64,000 bases of DNA from Samsonia erythrinae (lineage in GTDB: Bacteria > Pseudomonadota > Gammaproteobacteria > Enterobacterales > Enterobacteriaceae). The notes beneath the pieces are model-generated. The model saw nothing but the letters and a program-made list of their open reading frames with translations, ran no database searches and was not told where the DNA came from. How positions within the stretch are numbered: position 1 is the first letter of the stretch; every line of letters starts with the position of its first letter. A program made the translations under genes and the position numbers. The DNA lies in the NCBI RefSeq assembly GCF_004342665.1, contig NZ_SMBY01000008.1:62001-126000 (forward strand). The letters run 5' to 3'. Shown piece by piece: positions 34,798 through 49,207 of this stretch.

Positions 34798-36630
34798 TTA
34801 CTCTACCGTAACGGACTTCGCCAGATTACGCGGCTGATCGACATCGGTGCCTTTAATCAACGCGATGTGATAAGACAGCAGCTGCAACGGCACCGTGTAG
34901 AAGATTGGCGCAATCACCTCTTCAATATGCGGCAGCGAGATAACCGTCATATTTTCGCTACTGGTGAAACCGGCATCTTCATCGGCGAAGACATACAGTT
35001 CCCCACCGCGCGCCCGAACCTCTTCGATGTTGGATTTCAGTTTTTCCAACAGCTCGTTGTTCGGCGCCACCACGACAACCGGCATATCAGCATCGATCAG
35101 CGCCAGCGGGCCGTGCTTCAGCTCGCCAGCCGCATAGGCCTCTGCATGAATGTAAGAGATCTCTTTCAGCTTCAGCGCCCCTTCCATCGCGATCGGATAC
35201 TGATCGCCACGGCCAAGGAACAATGTATGATGTTTATCAGAGAAACCTTCCGCCAGCGATTCGATGAGTTTGTCCTGAGACAGCATTTGCTCAATACGCG
35301 CCGGCAGCGCCTGTAAACCATGAACGATATCATGCTCAATTTGTGCATCCATACCGCGCAGTCGGCCAATACGTGCCACCAGCATCAGCAGAACGGTAAG
35401 CTGGGTGGTGAAAGCCTTGGTCGATGCCACGCCAATTTCCACGCCGGCTTTGGTCATTAACGCCAGATCGGATTCGCGCACCAGCGAAGAACCCGCGACG
35501 TTACAGATAGCCAGTGACCCCAGATACCCCAGCTCTTTGGACAACCGCAGAGCCGCCAGCGTATCAGCGGTTTCGCCCGACTGAGACAGGGTAATCATCA
35601 GGCTGTTCTTACGCAAAGCCGGTTTGCGATAGCGAAACTCGGAAGCGATTTCCACGTCGCACGGAATACCAGCCAGCGCTTCAAACCAGTAGCGAGAAAC
35701 CATACCGGAGTTGTATGACGTCCCGCAGGCGATAATCTGAACGTGCTCAACCTTCGCCAGCAGTTCATCCGCTTTCGGGCCTAATTCAGAAAGATTGATC
35801 TCACCGTAGCTGAAACGCCCTTCAAGGGTATTCTTGATCGCCATCGGCTGTTCATAGATCTCTTTCTGCATGTAATGGCGGTAAGCGCCTTTGTCACCGG
35901 CATCGTAATTCACTTTTGATTCGATTTCTTCGCGTGTCGCAAGCTGGCCGGATTTATCAAACACGCGCACATCTCGGCGGGTAATTTCCGCTACATCGCC
36001 CTCTTCCAGGAACATAAAGCGACGAGTGACAGGCAGCAGCGCCAGCTGATCGGAAGCAATGAAGTTCTCGCCAACACCGCGGCCAATCACCAGCGGGCTA
36101 CCCGAGCGAGCAGCGACCAGCACGCTGGGATCGCGGCTGTCCAGTACGACCATACCATACGCGCCGCGCAGCTGTGGGATCACGCGCTTAACCACGTCAA
36201 CCAGAGATCCCCCATTCTGCTGTTGCTCAAAATGCACCAGATGGGCAACCACTTCCGTATCCGTTTCAGAAACAAAACGATAACCGCGACCGATCATCAG
36301 TTCGCGCAGCGGCTCATGGTTTTCGATAATGCCGTTATGAACGATAATAATATGTTCAGAAACATGCGGGTGGGCGTTCTCTTCGGAAGGCTCGCCGTGC
36401 GTTGCCCAGCGGGTATGGGCGATACCGGTACCGCCGTGCAGTTCACTCTCATCGGCGGCCTGAGCCAACACTTGCACTTTCCCCAGACGGCGTAAACGGG
36501 CGACATGCCCTTCGCCGTCAACCACCGCCAGCCCCGCAGAGTCATAACCACGGTATTCAAGACGGCGTAAACCTTCCAACAAAATTTCTGCAATATCACG
36601 TTGCGCGACTGCGCCTACAATTCCACACAT
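34798..36630 (-). CDS. glmS: Glutamine-fructose-6-phosphate aminotransferase GlmS
   Basis: The mature start is MCGIVGAV at 36630 (Cys1 nucleophile after Met removal), giving 610 residues; an in-frame upstream start at 36666 is rejected. N-terminal glutaminase domain: [24 protein letters not shown]-type segment ([20 protein letters not shown]). C-terminal isomerase with two SIS domains: [15 protein letters not shown] and [16 protein letters not shown], ending AKSVTVE. It makes glucosamine-6-phosphate for cell-wall, LPS and here also PGA precursors. In enterobacteria it is co-transcribed with glmU and activated by the sRNA GlmZ at its leader. Confidence 0.96.
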   Translation of the reverse strand: MCGIVGAVAQRDIAEILLEGLRRLEYRGYDSAGLAVVDGEGHVARLRRLGKVQVLAQAADESELHGGTGIAHTRWATHGEPSEENAHPHVSEHIIIVHNGIIENHEPLRELMIGRGYRFVSETDTEVVAHLVHFEQQQNGGSLVDVVKRVIPQLRGAYGMVVLDSRDPSVLVAARSGSPLVIGRGVGENFIASDQLALLPVTRRFMFLEEGDVAEITRRDVRVFDKSGQLATREEIESKVNYDAGDKGAYRHYMQKEIYEQPMAIKNTLEGRFSYGEINLSELGPKADELLAKVEHVQIIACGTSYNSGMVSRYWFEALAGIPCDVEIASEFRYRKPALRKNSLMITLSQSGETADTLAALRLSKELGYLGSLAICNVAGSSLVRESDLALMTKAGVEIGVASTKAFTTQLTVLLMLVARIGRLRGMDAQIEHDIVHGLQALPARIEQMLSQDKLIESLAEGFSDKHHTLFLGRGDQYPIAMEGALKLKEISYIHAEAYAAGELKHGPLALIDADMPVVVVAPNNELLEKLKSNIEEVRARGGELYVFADEDAGFTSSENMTVISLPHIEEVIAPIFYTVPLQLLSYHIALIKGTDVDQPRNLAKSVTVE

Positions 36631-36683
36631 CGATGGTATTCCTATAAAAGTGACATATTGTGTCACCTGGGATGTCTTAGATC
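36631..36683 (-). promoter_or_regulatory. glmS leader with small hairpin
   Basis: Just upstream of the glmS ribosome site, GTGACA (36650-36655) and TGTCAC (36661-36666) form an exact 6-bp stem with loop TATTG. In E. coli glmS translation is limited by a leader stem-loop that GlmZ opens; whether this hairpin is the equivalent is inference. Confidence 0.35.
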
Positions 36684-36783
36684 TGATTGTTCCGGTTTTC
36701 CGGATTCCCCGAGCCTTGTAGAGAGTTGGGGATTATTATGTTTTGTTTTGTACCCTGCACCAGCCAGCGTACAAAACAAAATC

Positions 36784-36804
36784 GCCTCCGCGGCGTGCGG
36801 AGGC
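36784..36804 (-). terminator. Hairpin after glmU
   Basis: GCCTCCGC (36784-36791) and GCGGAGGC (36797-36804), loop GGCGT, lie 9 bp after the glmU stop; on the minus strand GATTTTGTTTTG follows. It may end part of the glmU transcripts or form the 3' end after RNase E processing of glmUS mRNA. Confidence 0.7.
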
Positions 36805-36812
36805 ATCGGGTA

Positions 36813-38183
36813 TCACTTCTTCTTCACTGGCCGTAGCCAACCGGAAATATGGCGCTGTTTTACGCGACTAATCACCAGCTCATTCTCTGCCACATCACGG
36901 GTAACCGTCGTTCCCGCGCCGATGGTCGCGCCGTGGGCGACGCTAACGGGCGCGACCAATTGCGTATCCGAACCGACAAATACGTCATCACCAATCACCG
37001 TTTTGTGTTTATTCGCGCCATCATAGTTACAGGTGATCGTCCCCGCACCAATATTAACATTGGAACCGACATCCGCATCCCCCAAATAGCTGAGGTGGCC
37101 CGCTTTCGAACCTTTTCCCAGACGCGCTTTTTTCAGCTCGACAAAATTACCGACGTGCGCGCCTTCGGCCAGCTCAGTACCGGGGCGCAAGCGAGCAAAC
37201 GGCCCGACGGTGCACTGCGAGTCCAGCGTCGCATTTTCCAATACAGAGTAAGGACTTACCTCACAATCATCACCGATGCTGCTGTTTTTAATGACACATC
37301 CGGCACCGATTTTTACCCGATTGCCAAGCCGTACCTGACCTTCCATAACCACATTGACATCAATCACCACATCACGACCGTGGGTCAATTCACCACGCAG
37401 ATCAAATCGCGCCGGGTCGAGTAGCATGACGCCAGCCAACAACAACTTATCCGCCTGTTCACGCTGGTAAATCCGCTCCAATGTCGACAGTTGCAGACGA
37501 TTATTAACGCCCTCAACTTCGCTCAGCCGATCGGGGTGGACAGTTTCAACCCGCTGACCGTCTTCCGCCGCCATTGCAATAATATCGGTGATATAAAACT
37601 CGCCCTGAGCATTGTTGTTATTCAATCGGCTTAACCAGCGTTTCAAATCTTTGCCGCCGGCAATCAAAATGCCGGTATTGATTTCGTTAATCAGTCGTTG
37701 CGTTTCACTGGCATCTTTGTGCTCGACGATCCCCACGACCGCGTCATTTTTACGCACAATACGTCCGTATCCCGTCGGATCGTCCAGTTTCACCGTCAAC
37801 AGACCGATACCACCCTGTGGCTTAGCCTGACGCAGACGTTCCAGCGTTTGCGGCGAAATCAGCGGCACATCACCATACAACATCAAAATATCTTCATCAT
37901 CAGCAAAGTAAGGCGCAGCTTGCTGCATCGCATGACCGGTTCCCAACTGCTCCGCCTGCAATACCCAGTTCAATGCCGGATCGGTTAATTCCCGCTTTAA
38001 TAACTCGCCGCCGTGACCATACACCAGGTGGACATGCTGTGCGCCTGTCGTCATTGCGGCGTCAATGACGTGCTGAACCATCGGTTTACCTGCCAGTCTG
38101 TGCAGCACCTTTGGAAGATCGGAATACATTCGGGTTCCTTTACCGGCGGCAAGGATCACCACGCTCATAGCACTATTTGACAT
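36813..38183 (-). CDS. glmU: Bifunctional GlmU (GlcNAc-1-P uridyltransferase / GlcN-1-P acetyltransferase)
   Basis: From ATG 38183 the protein is 456 residues, like E. coli GlmU; AGGA stands upstream, and longer in-frame starts at 38219 and 38189 are less likely. The N-terminal pyrophosphorylase has [25 protein letters not shown], and the C-terminal left-handed beta-helix has repeated hexapeptides, [34 protein letters not shown]. It makes UDP-N-acetylglucosamine, the precursor for peptidoglycan, LPS and PGA. It precedes glmS on the same strand, as is standard. Confidence 0.96.
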   Translation of the reverse strand: MSNSAMSVVILAAGKGTRMYSDLPKVLHRLAGKPMVQHVIDAAMTTGAQHVHLVYGHGGELLKRELTDPALNWVLQAEQLGTGHAMQQAAPYFADDEDILMLYGDVPLISPQTLERLRQAKPQGGIGLLTVKLDDPTGYGRIVRKNDAVVGIVEHKDASETQRLINEINTGILIAGGKDLKRWLSRLNNNNAQGEFYITDIIAMAAEDGQRVETVHPDRLSEVEGVNNRLQLSTLERIYQREQADKLLLAGVMLLDPARFDLRGELTHGRDVVIDVNVVMEGQVRLGNRVKIGAGCVIKNSSIGDDCEVSPYSVLENATLDSQCTVGPFARLRPGTELAEGAHVGNFVELKKARLGKGSKAGHLSYLGDADVGSNVNIGAGTITCNYDGANKHKTVIGDDVFVGSDTQLVAPVSVAHGATIGAGTTVTRDVAENELVISRVKQRHISGWLRPVKKK

Positions 38184-38504
38184 AAGCATCCTGACAATTC
38201 CGGGGTCGCAGCCCCGCAAGAATAAAAACAGCCAGCCTGTTACGGCGCGAATCCTCTGAGTTTACCGAAACTGGTGCATAACGCAGATACTTTTTGGTGA
38301 GTTTTTTCCGAAAATGGCGCAAAAAAACGAGAATTCTCATCAGGAAATAAAATGGGCGCCATCCATCGAAAAATAAATGACATGCCATTTCATATAAAAC
38401 AGACCTTATTTTTAAACCAACCCATTTGTGACGTACACAAAAGAAACAGCGTTTCATTTATAGCAATATACGCGAGCGAATAATTTAATAACGAAGGAGA
38501 TACA
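38184..38504. promoter_or_regulatory. Divergent glmU / pelX region with KdgR box
   Basis: A 321-bp region. 38439-38459 contains the KdgR operator AAAAGAAACAGCGTTTCATT, with inverted GAAAC-AGC-GTTTC core. A weaker look-alike lies at 38375-38394 (AAATGACATGCCATTTCATA). TTTGTGACGTACACAA directly before the KdgR box includes one CRP half site (TGTGA). This layout fits pectin-responsive, CRP-assisted control of pelX. Confidence 0.75.
38439..38459 (+). promoter_or_regulatory. KdgR-binding box of pelX
   Basis: Close match to the KdgR consensus (AA-TGAAAC-N3-GTTTCATT) of soft-rot bacteria. KdgR represses pectinolysis genes until 2-keto-3-deoxygluconate appears. The box is 45-65 bp before the pelX ATG, so it likely overlaps the promoter. 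Confidence 0.8.
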
Positions 38505-40703
38505 ATGAAACGTTGTTCTTCACACCTTGCCGTCGTCGCTTTGACGAATGCATTACTCTTTAGCTTCAGCACACACGCCACGACCGCCGTTTCAACGGTC
38601 TGGCACGGCATCACCTTTGGTCAGTCAACAGATGTCAACTTCTCATCCAATGTCCTGCCAGAAAAAATAGGTATTAACGACGTCACCATTAACGGTAAGA
38701 AATTATCACCGGGCGATAACGCCGATCTCTCCGCGCCTATCACGATTGAGAGCCGTGGCGGGAAGATTGCCAACACCCATGACGGGTTAACGTTCTTCTA
38801 TAAGCGGTTACCGGCCAATGTGAATTTTACGCTTCTGTCTGATATTACCGTGGAACAGTTTGGCCCCGAAAATGGCGCCAAACCCGCCGCGCAGGAAGGG
38901 GCGGGAATTCTGGTACGCGATATTCTCGGCGCACCGCGTCAAGTCCCCCTGAAAATAGGTTATGAGGAATTCCCCGCGGCCTCCAATATGGTGATGAACG
39001 CCATCATGACGCAGGATAAAAAATCTCATACCGAAATTAAACTACAGGCCATTTTGCGCAATGGCGTGACACAGCCGTGGGGTAACGCGGGCGCGAAGAT
39101 GACCAAAACCAGCTATCAGGAAAATGTGAATCTGGAGCAAACGCCGACGTTCCGCCTGAAACTGGAGCGCACCAACGACGGCTTCATTACCTCTTATGCA
39201 CCGAAAGGCACGGATAACTGGGTATCGAAAGAAGTCAAAGGCGCGGACGTCGTTACCAAGCTGGATAAAGACCACTATTACGTCGGTTTCTTTGCCTCAC
39301 GTAATGCCAAAATAACGGTCAGCAATGCCCGGTTAACCACGACCCCGGCGCAGACAAAATCGTCACCCGAATTTAAAGCTAAAGCCTATAAGCCCTTGTT
39401 ACAGGTGATGTCATCCCCCAAAACCACCAGCGAACATTATATCGTGCAGGCCAGAGCCAACTATGACGGCACGATCTTGGTTGCACAAAACGGGACGTCT
39501 CTGGGCGAGGCCAAACCGATCAAAGCGGGAGAAACGTTCTCTCAGCCAGCCAAAATGACCGGTAACGGTGCTGAATTCACTCTCACTTATCAACCCGTAG
39601 AAGGGGATGATAAAGCAGCAAAAGAGAGTACGTTTAAAGTAGAGAGATTGGCTTATGCCGACGCGAAAAATCTGTATGTCTCGCCGCAAGGTTCAGCCAG
39701 CAACGACGGCAGTAAAAATGCGCCGCTCGATCTGACCAGCGCCATCGCCGCTTTGCCCGCTGGCGGTACAATCTGGCTTAACGATGGTGATTACACTGCG
39801 ACCGAAATCCCCGTCAGCGCCAGCGGTCAGCCAAAAGCCGTCAAGAACCTGTTTGCCGTCGGTAATAAAGCCGTCATTCATGGTCTGCAACTGAATGCAA
39901 ACCATTGGCATGTGAAAGGGATTGAAATCACAGAGAAACCTTTCCGTATCGAAGGGAGCCACAACACTATCGAACGCGTTCTGGCACACCATTGTGATGA
40001 CACCGGTATTCAGGTTACCTCGAAAGCCGATGTAGGTAGACCACTTTGGGCCAGCCATAACCTGATTCTGAATTCAGAATCTCACAGCAACCAGGATCCA
40101 GGCAAAATTAATGCCGACGGCTTCGCGGTGAAAATGCGCGTGGGTGAAGGCAACGTGATTCGTGGCGCCTTCTCACACAACAACATCGATGACGGCTTCG
40201 ACCTGTTTAACAAAATTGAAGATGGCGCAAACGGCGTTGTGGTGATCGAGCATTCTATCGCTATGAACAACACCAGCAACGGTTTCAAAATGGGGGGAGA
40301 GGGGCAGCCAGTCGCGCATCAGGTCAAACACAGTATTGCGGTGGGGAATAAACTTGATGGTTTCACTGACAACTTCAACCCTGGCGCACTGATCGTTGAA
40401 AACAACATCGCGTTAGATAACGAGCGTTTTAACTTCATTTTCCGCCCAAGCCCTTACTCTGGCCCGGAAAAACAAGGCATCTTTAAGAACAACATCTCGC
40501 TGAAAACCAAGACCGGTAAATATGATGATGCAGTGGTCGGCAATATCGATAACACCAACTACTTCATCAAAGGCGACCGCTCTGTTAACGCGCAAGGTAA
40601 GGAAATCACAGTAAATAACTTTGTTTCGGTTACCGTCCCAGAGACGTTTACACGTGACGCCAAAGGCAATCTGGTACCCGGTGACTTCCTGAAGAAAAAA
40701 TAA
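38505..40703 (+). CDS. pelX: Exopolygalacturonate lyase PelX, polysaccharide lyase family 9
   Basis: A 732-residue protein with signal peptide MKRCSSHLAVVALTNALLFSFSTHA. The N-terminal ~280 residues form a beta-rich domain; a parallel beta-helix with PL9 wording follows from about 385 (YVSPQGSASNDGSKNAPLDLTSAIAALPAGGTIWLNDG). Likely catalytic centre: HHCDDTGIQ, DGFAVK with Lys543 as the expected base, and HNNIDDGFDLFNK with calcium-binding Asp. Dickeya PelX, of very similar length, is a periplasmic enzyme that releases unsaturated digalacturonate from oligogalacturonide ends. The perfect GAAGGAGA ribosome site and the KdgR box indicate a normal, pectin-inducible gene. It stands convergent to atpC. 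Confidence 0.92.
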   Translation: MKRCSSHLAVVALTNALLFSFSTHATTAVSTVWHGITFGQSTDVNFSSNVLPEKIGINDVTINGKKLSPGDNADLSAPITIESRGGKIANTHDGLTFFYKRLPANVNFTLLSDITVEQFGPENGAKPAAQEGAGILVRDILGAPRQVPLKIGYEEFPAASNMVMNAIMTQDKKSHTEIKLQAILRNGVTQPWGNAGAKMTKTSYQENVNLEQTPTFRLKLERTNDGFITSYAPKGTDNWVSKEVKGADVVTKLDKDHYYVGFFASRNAKITVSNARLTTTPAQTKSSPEFKAKAYKPLLQVMSSPKTTSEHYIVQARANYDGTILVAQNGTSLGEAKPIKAGETFSQPAKMTGNGAEFTLTYQPVEGDDKAAKESTFKVERLAYADAKNLYVSPQGSASNDGSKNAPLDLTSAIAALPAGGTIWLNDGDYTATEIPVSASGQPKAVKNLFAVGNKAVIHGLQLNANHWHVKGIEITEKPFRIEGSHNTIERVLAHHCDDTGIQVTSKADVGRPLWASHNLILNSESHSNQDPGKINADGFAVKMRVGEGNVIRGAFSHNNIDDGFDLFNKIEDGANGVVVIEHSIAMNNTSNGFKMGGEGQPVAHQVKHSIAVGNKLDGFTDNFNPGALIVENNIALDNERFNFIFRPSPYSGPEKQGIFKNNISLKTKTGKYDDAVVGNIDNTNYFIKGDRSVNAQGKEITVNNFVSVTVPETFTRDAKGNLVPGDFLKKK

Positions 40704-40902
40704 GTTTGAGCAGAGAGCATCACAGATTTTGTCATTATCCGGCGCAAAAAATTATGCTGAGGAGATAGCAGGCTTAGGATGAGCAGCATGGACGCTGCGA
40801 AAGCTTGCGCCACGCAGGACAAAACCATCTCTTAGTCTGCATAAAAATGTAACTAAGAGGTGAATCTGTGAAGGCAGGCAGGAAAGAGGAATCACCTTAA
40901 AT

Positions 40903-40937
40903 GCAAAAAGGCCAGTCAGTGTGAACCGACTGGCCTT
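40903..40937 (-). terminator. ATP synthase operon terminator
   Basis: AAGGCCAGTC (40908-40917) and GACTGGCCTT (40928-40937) form an exact 10-bp stem, and on the minus strand TTTTTGC follows. It begins 21 bp after atpC. It also separates convergent pelX. Confidence 0.85.
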
Positions 40938-40958
40938 CAATTATTGCAAGCTTATCTG

Positions 40959-41378
40959 TTACATCGCTTTTCTGGTCAGCTCGATAACGCGCAGTTTCGC
41001 AATCGCTTTAGTCAGCTCAGCAGAAGCCTGTGCATAATCCACATCGCCATGCGAATTGCGGATATGTTCTTCGGCTTTGCGTTTTGCTTCCAACGCGCGC
41101 GCTTCATCCAGATCCTGCCCGCGGATAGCCGTATCAGACAGCACGGTAACCATGTTCGGCTGCACCTCAAGGATGCCGCCAGAAAGATAAATATACTCTT
41201 CCTCACCGTGCTGCTTAACGATACGAACCATACCAGGTTTAATGGCAGTGAGCAGAGGGGCATGTCCCGGATAAATCCCCAGTTCGCCTTCGCTCCCCGT
41301 TACCTGGATCTTCTGCACCAGACCGGAGAACATTTGCTGTTCCGCACTCACGACATCCAGATGGTAAGTCATAGCCAT
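40959..41378 (-). CDS. atpC: ATP synthase epsilon subunit AtpC
   Basis: A 139-residue F1 epsilon subunit. It has an N-terminal beta-sandwich ([42 protein letters not shown]) and a C-terminal helical hairpin (AEDL-type region [20 protein letters not shown]). It couples the gamma shaft to the c-ring and can inhibit ATP hydrolysis. Last gene of the atp operon, 19 bp after atpD. Confidence 0.97.
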   Translation of the reverse strand: MAMTYHLDVVSAEQQMFSGLVQKIQVTGSEGELGIYPGHAPLLTAIKPGMVRIVKQHGEEEYIYLSGGILEVQPNMVTVLSDTAIRGQDLDEARALEAKRKAEEHIRNSHGDVDYAQASAELTKAIAKLRVIELTRKAM

Positions 41379-41397
41379 GTCACCCTCCTACAAGGCG

Positions 41398-43690
<2,293 letters not shown>

Positions 43691-43742
43691 CTTTGCCTCT
43701 CCTCAATGCCTTGCGGCCTGCTTTATAGCAGGCCACCGGGCG

Positions 43743-45284
43743 TTACCAGGACTGGGTTGCCTTAAAAGTATCGAGGATGCCTTTAAATTTGCCCTCGATC
43801 TCATCGTTATAAGCGCCAGTTTGGTCGATTTGTTGCAGAAGTTCGCCATGCTCACGGTCGGCATAAGCCAGCAGAGCCGCTTCAAAGCTGCCGACTTTCG
43901 ACAGTTCAACGTCTTCCAGATAACCACGTTCAGCCGCAAACAGAACCAGAGACTGTTGTGCGACAGACATCGGCGCATACTGTTTCTGCTTCAACAGCTC
44001 GGTCACTTTCTGACCGTGACTCAACTGCTTGCGTGTCGCATCATCAAGATCGGAGGCAAACTGAGAGAAAGCAGCCAGCTCACGGTACTGCGCCAGCGCG
44101 GTACGAATACCACCGGACAGTTTCTTCATGATCTTGGTCTGTGCAGCGCCACCCACACGGGATACGGAGATCCCCGGGTTAACCGCAGGACGAATACCGG
44201 CGTTAAACAGGTTGGATTCCAGGAAGATCTGACCATCGGTAATCGAAATTACGTTGGTCGGAACGAACGCAGAAACGTCACCCGCTTGCGTTTCGATGAT
44301 CGGCAGCGCGGTCAACGAACCGGTTTTCCCCTTCACTTCACCCTTGGTGAATGCTTCAACGTAATCGGCGTTAACGCGCGATGCACGCTCCAGCAAACGG
44401 GAGTGGAGATAGAAAACGTCACCAGGATAAGCTTCACGGCCTGGCGGACGACGGAGCAGCAGAGAAATCTGACGATAAGCAACGGCCTGTTTAGACAGGT
44501 CATCATAAATAATCAGCGCATCTTCACCGCGGTCACGGAAGTACTCGCCCATCGCGCAACCGGCATACGGCGCCAGATATTGCAGCGCGGCAGACTCAGA
44601 CGCGGTAGCCACGACGACAATGGTATTTTCCAGTGCGCCATGCTCTTCCAGTTTACGCACCACGTTAGAGATCGTGGAAGCCTTCTGGCCGATAGCGACG
44701 TACACACATTTGATACCGGAGTCACGCTGGTTGATGATGGCATCGATAGCCAGCGCGGTTTTACCCGTCTGACGGTCGCCGATAATCAATTCACGCTGAC
44801 CACGCCCGATTGGGATCATGGCGTCAACGGACTTATAACCCGTCTGTACAGGTTCGTCGACGGACTGACGTTCGATAACGCCAGGCGCAATCGCTTCAAC
44901 CGCAGAGAAGCCATCATGATCCAGAGGGCCTTTACCATCAATCGGCACGCCCAGCGTGTTCACCACACGCCCCAGCAGGCCACGGCCAACCGGAACTTCA
45001 AGAATACGGCCAGTGCATTTTACTTTCATGCCTTCGGCCAGATCCGCATACGGCCCCATTACCACCGCACCAACGGAGTCGCGCTCCAGGTTCAGTGCAA
45101 TCGCATAACGGTTGCCCGGCAGAGAGATCATCTCTCCCTGCATCACGTCGGCCAGACCGTGAACACGGATGATTCCGTCGCTGACGGAAACAATAGTACC
45201 TTCATTGTGAGCTTCGCTCACCACATTGAACTGAGCAATGCGCTGCTTGATCAGTTCGCTGATTTCGGTGGAATTCAGTTGCAT
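43743..45284 (-). CDS. atpA: ATP synthase alpha subunit AtpA
   Basis: A 513-residue F1 subunit, same length as in E. coli. Walker A is [15 protein letters not shown], Walker B-like [34 protein letters not shown], and the signature [17 protein letters not shown]. It binds regulatory nucleotide and contributes the arginine finger. A very long open frame on the opposite strand is only a shadow of this codon-biased gene. Confidence 0.97.
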   Translation of the reverse strand: MQLNSTEISELIKQRIAQFNVVSEAHNEGTIVSVSDGIIRVHGLADVMQGEMISLPGNRYAIALNLERDSVGAVVMGPYADLAEGMKVKCTGRILEVPVGRGLLGRVVNTLGVPIDGKGPLDHDGFSAVEAIAPGVIERQSVDEPVQTGYKSVDAMIPIGRGQRELIIGDRQTGKTALAIDAIINQRDSGIKCVYVAIGQKASTISNVVRKLEEHGALENTIVVVATASESAALQYLAPYAGCAMGEYFRDRGEDALIIYDDLSKQAVAYRQISLLLRRPPGREAYPGDVFYLHSRLLERASRVNADYVEAFTKGEVKGKTGSLTALPIIETQAGDVSAFVPTNVISITDGQIFLESNLFNAGIRPAVNPGISVSRVGGAAQTKIMKKLSGGIRTALAQYRELAAFSQFASDLDDATRKQLSHGQKVTELLKQKQYAPMSVAQQSLVLFAAERGYLEDVELSKVGSFEAALLAYADREHGELLQQIDQTGAYNDEIEGKFKGILDTFKATQSW

Positions 45285-45296
45285 GCTCCAGTCCCC

Positions 45297-45830
45297 TTAA
45301 GACTGCAAGACGTCTGCCAGACGTTCCAGACGACCGCGAATGCTGCCATCTATCACCATATCGCCCGCGCGAATAACCACACCGGCCATGACAGACTTAT
45401 CAATTTTGCAATTCAGCTTCACTTTGCGTGACAGACGTTGTTCCATAGCAGCAGAAATCTTCGACAGCTGCTGCTCATTCAACGTGTTGGCAGAAATCAC
45501 CTCGACGTCAACCGTCGATTCCAGAGCCGCCCGCAGTTGAATAAATTGTTCCAGTACTTCAGGAAGCACCGGTAAACGTCCGTTTTCGGCCATCACCTTA
45601 ATCAGGTTCTGACCGGCTTCATCAAGTTGATCACCACAAACGGCAATAAACGTTTTCGCCAGCTCAATCGGTGCGACCGCACCAGAAAGCAACTCGGCAA
45701 TCTGCTCGTTGCGCGCCACTTCAGCCGTAAACGCCAGCATATTCTGCCAGCGTTCCAAAGCCTGATTCTCAACCGCAAAGTCAAAAGCTGCTTTGGCGTA
45801 GGGGCGAGCTACCGTGACAAATTCAGACAT
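45297..45830 (-). CDS. atpH: ATP synthase delta subunit AtpH
   Basis: A 177-residue protein: N-terminal helical domain [26 protein letters not shown] and the C-terminal segment [32 protein letters not shown] typical of OSCP/delta. It links the b-subunit stalk to the top of F1. It lies 14 bp after atpF and 12 bp before atpA. Confidence 0.97.
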   Translation of the reverse strand: MSEFVTVARPYAKAAFDFAVENQALERWQNMLAFTAEVARNEQIAELLSGAVAPIELAKTFIAVCGDQLDEAGQNLIKVMAENGRLPVLPEVLEQFIQLRAALESTVDVEVISANTLNEQQLSKISAAMEQRLSRKVKLNCKIDKSVMAGVVIRAGDMVIDGSIRGRLERLADVLQS

Positions 45831-45844
45831 CAGCCCCTCCCTCC

Positions 45845-46315
45845 TTACAGTTCAGCGACCAGTTTATCAACGATGTCGCTGTTAGCAGCTTCATCCACGG
45901 AACGTTCAATAATTTTCTCAGCACCGGCAATCGCCAACACGGCAACTTGCTTACGCAACTCTTCACGAGCGCGCTTACGTTCGGCTTCGATTTCAGCCTG
46001 CGCCTGCGCGACAATTTTGTTACGTTCAGCTTCCGCTTCAACTTTCGCCTCATCCAAAATCTGAGCGCGACGCTTGTTCGCTTGCTCGATAATGACCTGA
46101 GCTTCCGCTTTGGCTTTTTTCAGTTGATCTGTCGCATTGGCCTGAGCCAAGTTCAAATCTTTTTTGGCACGTTCGGCAGAAGCCAGACCGTCAGCAATTT
46201 CTTTCTGACGCTTCTCGATGGCTGCCATAATCGGCGGCCATACATACTTCATGCAGAACCAGACAAACAGGACGAACGCAATGGCCTGGCCGAGGATTGT
46301 TGCGTTAATATTCAC
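45845..46315 (-). CDS. atpF: ATP synthase b subunit AtpF
   Basis: A 156-residue protein with one N-terminal membrane span ([27 protein letters not shown]) and a long charged coiled coil forming the peripheral stalk. Length and sequence match E. coli AtpF. Two copies link Fo subunit a to F1 delta. Confidence 0.97.
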   Translation of the reverse strand: MNINATILGQAIAFVLFVWFCMKYVWPPIMAAIEKRQKEIADGLASAERAKKDLNLAQANATDQLKKAKAEAQVIIEQANKRRAQILDEAKVEAEAERNKIVAQAQAEIEAERKRAREELRKQVAVLAIAGAEKIIERSVDEAANSDIVDKLVAEL

Positions 46316-46377
46316 AGCACAATGCCTCTTTCAAAGTTAATAAGTTGATGTTTTAACCTCAGCAGAAAACCTTCTGC

Positions 46378-46635
<258 letters not shown>

Positions 46636-46667
46636 TCAGTTAAAAACGTTATTGTGTTGAAAGAAAA

Positions 46668-47874
<1,207 letters not shown>

Positions 47875-48505
47875 GACGTTTGCTCTCTCCGTACCTTTTC
47901 AGAGGTATGCCGCTGACGTATAAAACTGCCTTTACACCACAGAGTCAAGCAGCAAAAAACGAGCAAATTATACGGGTCATCCCTACGAATTCAATCGATA
48001 AGTAGCGAAAAGGTGAACAATTATTTAAATTTCTTCCTGAAGCCCGATTTTTACTAACTATCTCTCAGCGCATGCCTGGTATCATTAATTTCTAAAGGTC
48101 CACAATATGTGATACCTCTCACATAAAAGCGCTTACAAAGTTTTATAACCGAAAGCGTTTTTTTTTGTCTTTAGCAAAAGAAGCTATTTATTTTATTTAA
48201 TTTCAATGTGTTATAAAACCATCGTTTTGGAATACTTGATAAACACCGTTTAAACCAACTATTGACATTATTGATATCATTTTTTTACTCAATTAACACA
48301 AAAACAACCCGCTTTTGATGCCAATTATTTATTTTCGAACGTTATTATTCAGCACGAAAGCAAAAAGCGCGAGACAGAAAAACAAAGGTGTAAAATTTCA
48401 GTGAAAACAATGTACTCAGATATTCCCCGGCCGGTAAACGGGATAACAGACTGATGCACAATATTTAGCTATCTTTAGCTATCGTTTTTTTGATAAAGAG
48501 CAAAA
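47875..48505. promoter_or_regulatory. rsmG-atpI gap with atp promoter
   Basis: A 631-bp gap of the size also seen in E. coli. On the minus strand a promoter is clear at 47967-47994. The rest is AT-rich: a T9 run at about 48160-48168, and a tandem TTTAGCTATC repeat near 48465-48484 next to the rsmG stop. I see no gene or stable terminator stem beyond these. Confidence 0.5.
47967..47994 (-). promoter_or_regulatory. Sigma-70 promoter of the atp operon
   Basis: On the minus strand -35 TTGAAT, a 16-bp spacer and a perfect -10 TATAAT. It lies about 95 bp upstream of the atpI start and would give a leader of roughly 85 nt. Best visible promoter in the gap. Confidence 0.7.
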
Positions 48506-49126
48506 TTAGTTTGGTTTAAGCACGACCAAATGACGTTCTCCCTCCAGTTCAGGAACGGAGAGACGAACCACCCGATCCAGCACAACCCCTTGTGGCAAGT
48601 CTGACAATTCCTCTTCAGGAATAACGCCTTTCAGGGCATAAAAACGTCCCGCGGGTCGGGCTGGAAGGTGACGGCACCAGTTGATCATGTCCTGCAAAGA
48701 CGCAAATGCGCGGCTAATGACCCCATCAAAAGGCGGCTCAGCCGGAAATTCCTCAACGCGGCGTTGCACCGGGGTGATATTTTCAAGCTGAAGTTCATGC
48801 TGCACCTGACGCAGAAAACGGACACGCTTACCCAGACTATCCAACAAGGTAAAATGCGAATCAGGGCGAACAATCGCCAACGGGATCCCCGGCAGCCCGG
48901 GACCGGTTCCCACATCGATAAAACGTCGTCCGTCTAAATACGGCTCAACGACGATACTGTCCATAATATGACGGATAAGCATTTGCTGCGGATCGCGTAC
49001 CGACGTCAGGTTGTACGCTTTATTCCACTTATTCAGCATATCAACATATTGTATCAGAAGGTTTTTTTGTTTGTCTGAGATCACAATGCCAGATGTGTTC
49101 AGCAGACTATCGAGTGTGTTACGCAC
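48506..49126 (-). CDS. rsmG: 16S rRNA m7G527 methyltransferase RsmG (GidB)
   Basis: A 206-residue SAM-dependent methyltransferase. The SAM site is [37 protein letters not shown], with [18 protein letters not shown] as motif IV. It methylates G527 of 16S rRNA; loss gives low-level streptomycin resistance. It lies between mnmG and the atp operon, near oriC, the conserved gammaproteobacterial position. Confidence 0.96.
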   Translation of the reverse strand: MRNTLDSLLNTSGIVISDKQKNLLIQYVDMLNKWNKAYNLTSVRDPQQMLIRHIMDSIVVEPYLDGRRFIDVGTGPGLPGIPLAIVRPDSHFTLLDSLGKRVRFLRQVQHELQLENITPVQRRVEEFPAEPPFDGVISRAFASLQDMINWCRHLPARPAGRFYALKGVIPEEELSDLPQGVVLDRVVRLSVPELEGERHLVVLKPN

Positions 49127-49160
49127 AATAAAATCCCGATGAAAGTGTCAGAATAGTCAT

Positions 49161-49186
49161 AAAAATAGCCGGATAACCGGCTATTT
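49161..49186 (-). terminator. Terminator between mnmG and rsmG
   Basis: AAATAGCCGG (49163-49172) and CCGGCTATTT (49177-49186), loop ATAA, an exact 10-bp stem followed on the minus strand by TTTTTATG. It lies in the 81-bp gap after mnmG and should reduce readthrough from the oriC side. Confidence 0.8.
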
Positions 49187-49207
49187 AGAGGATAAGTCTA
49201 TCTCAAA

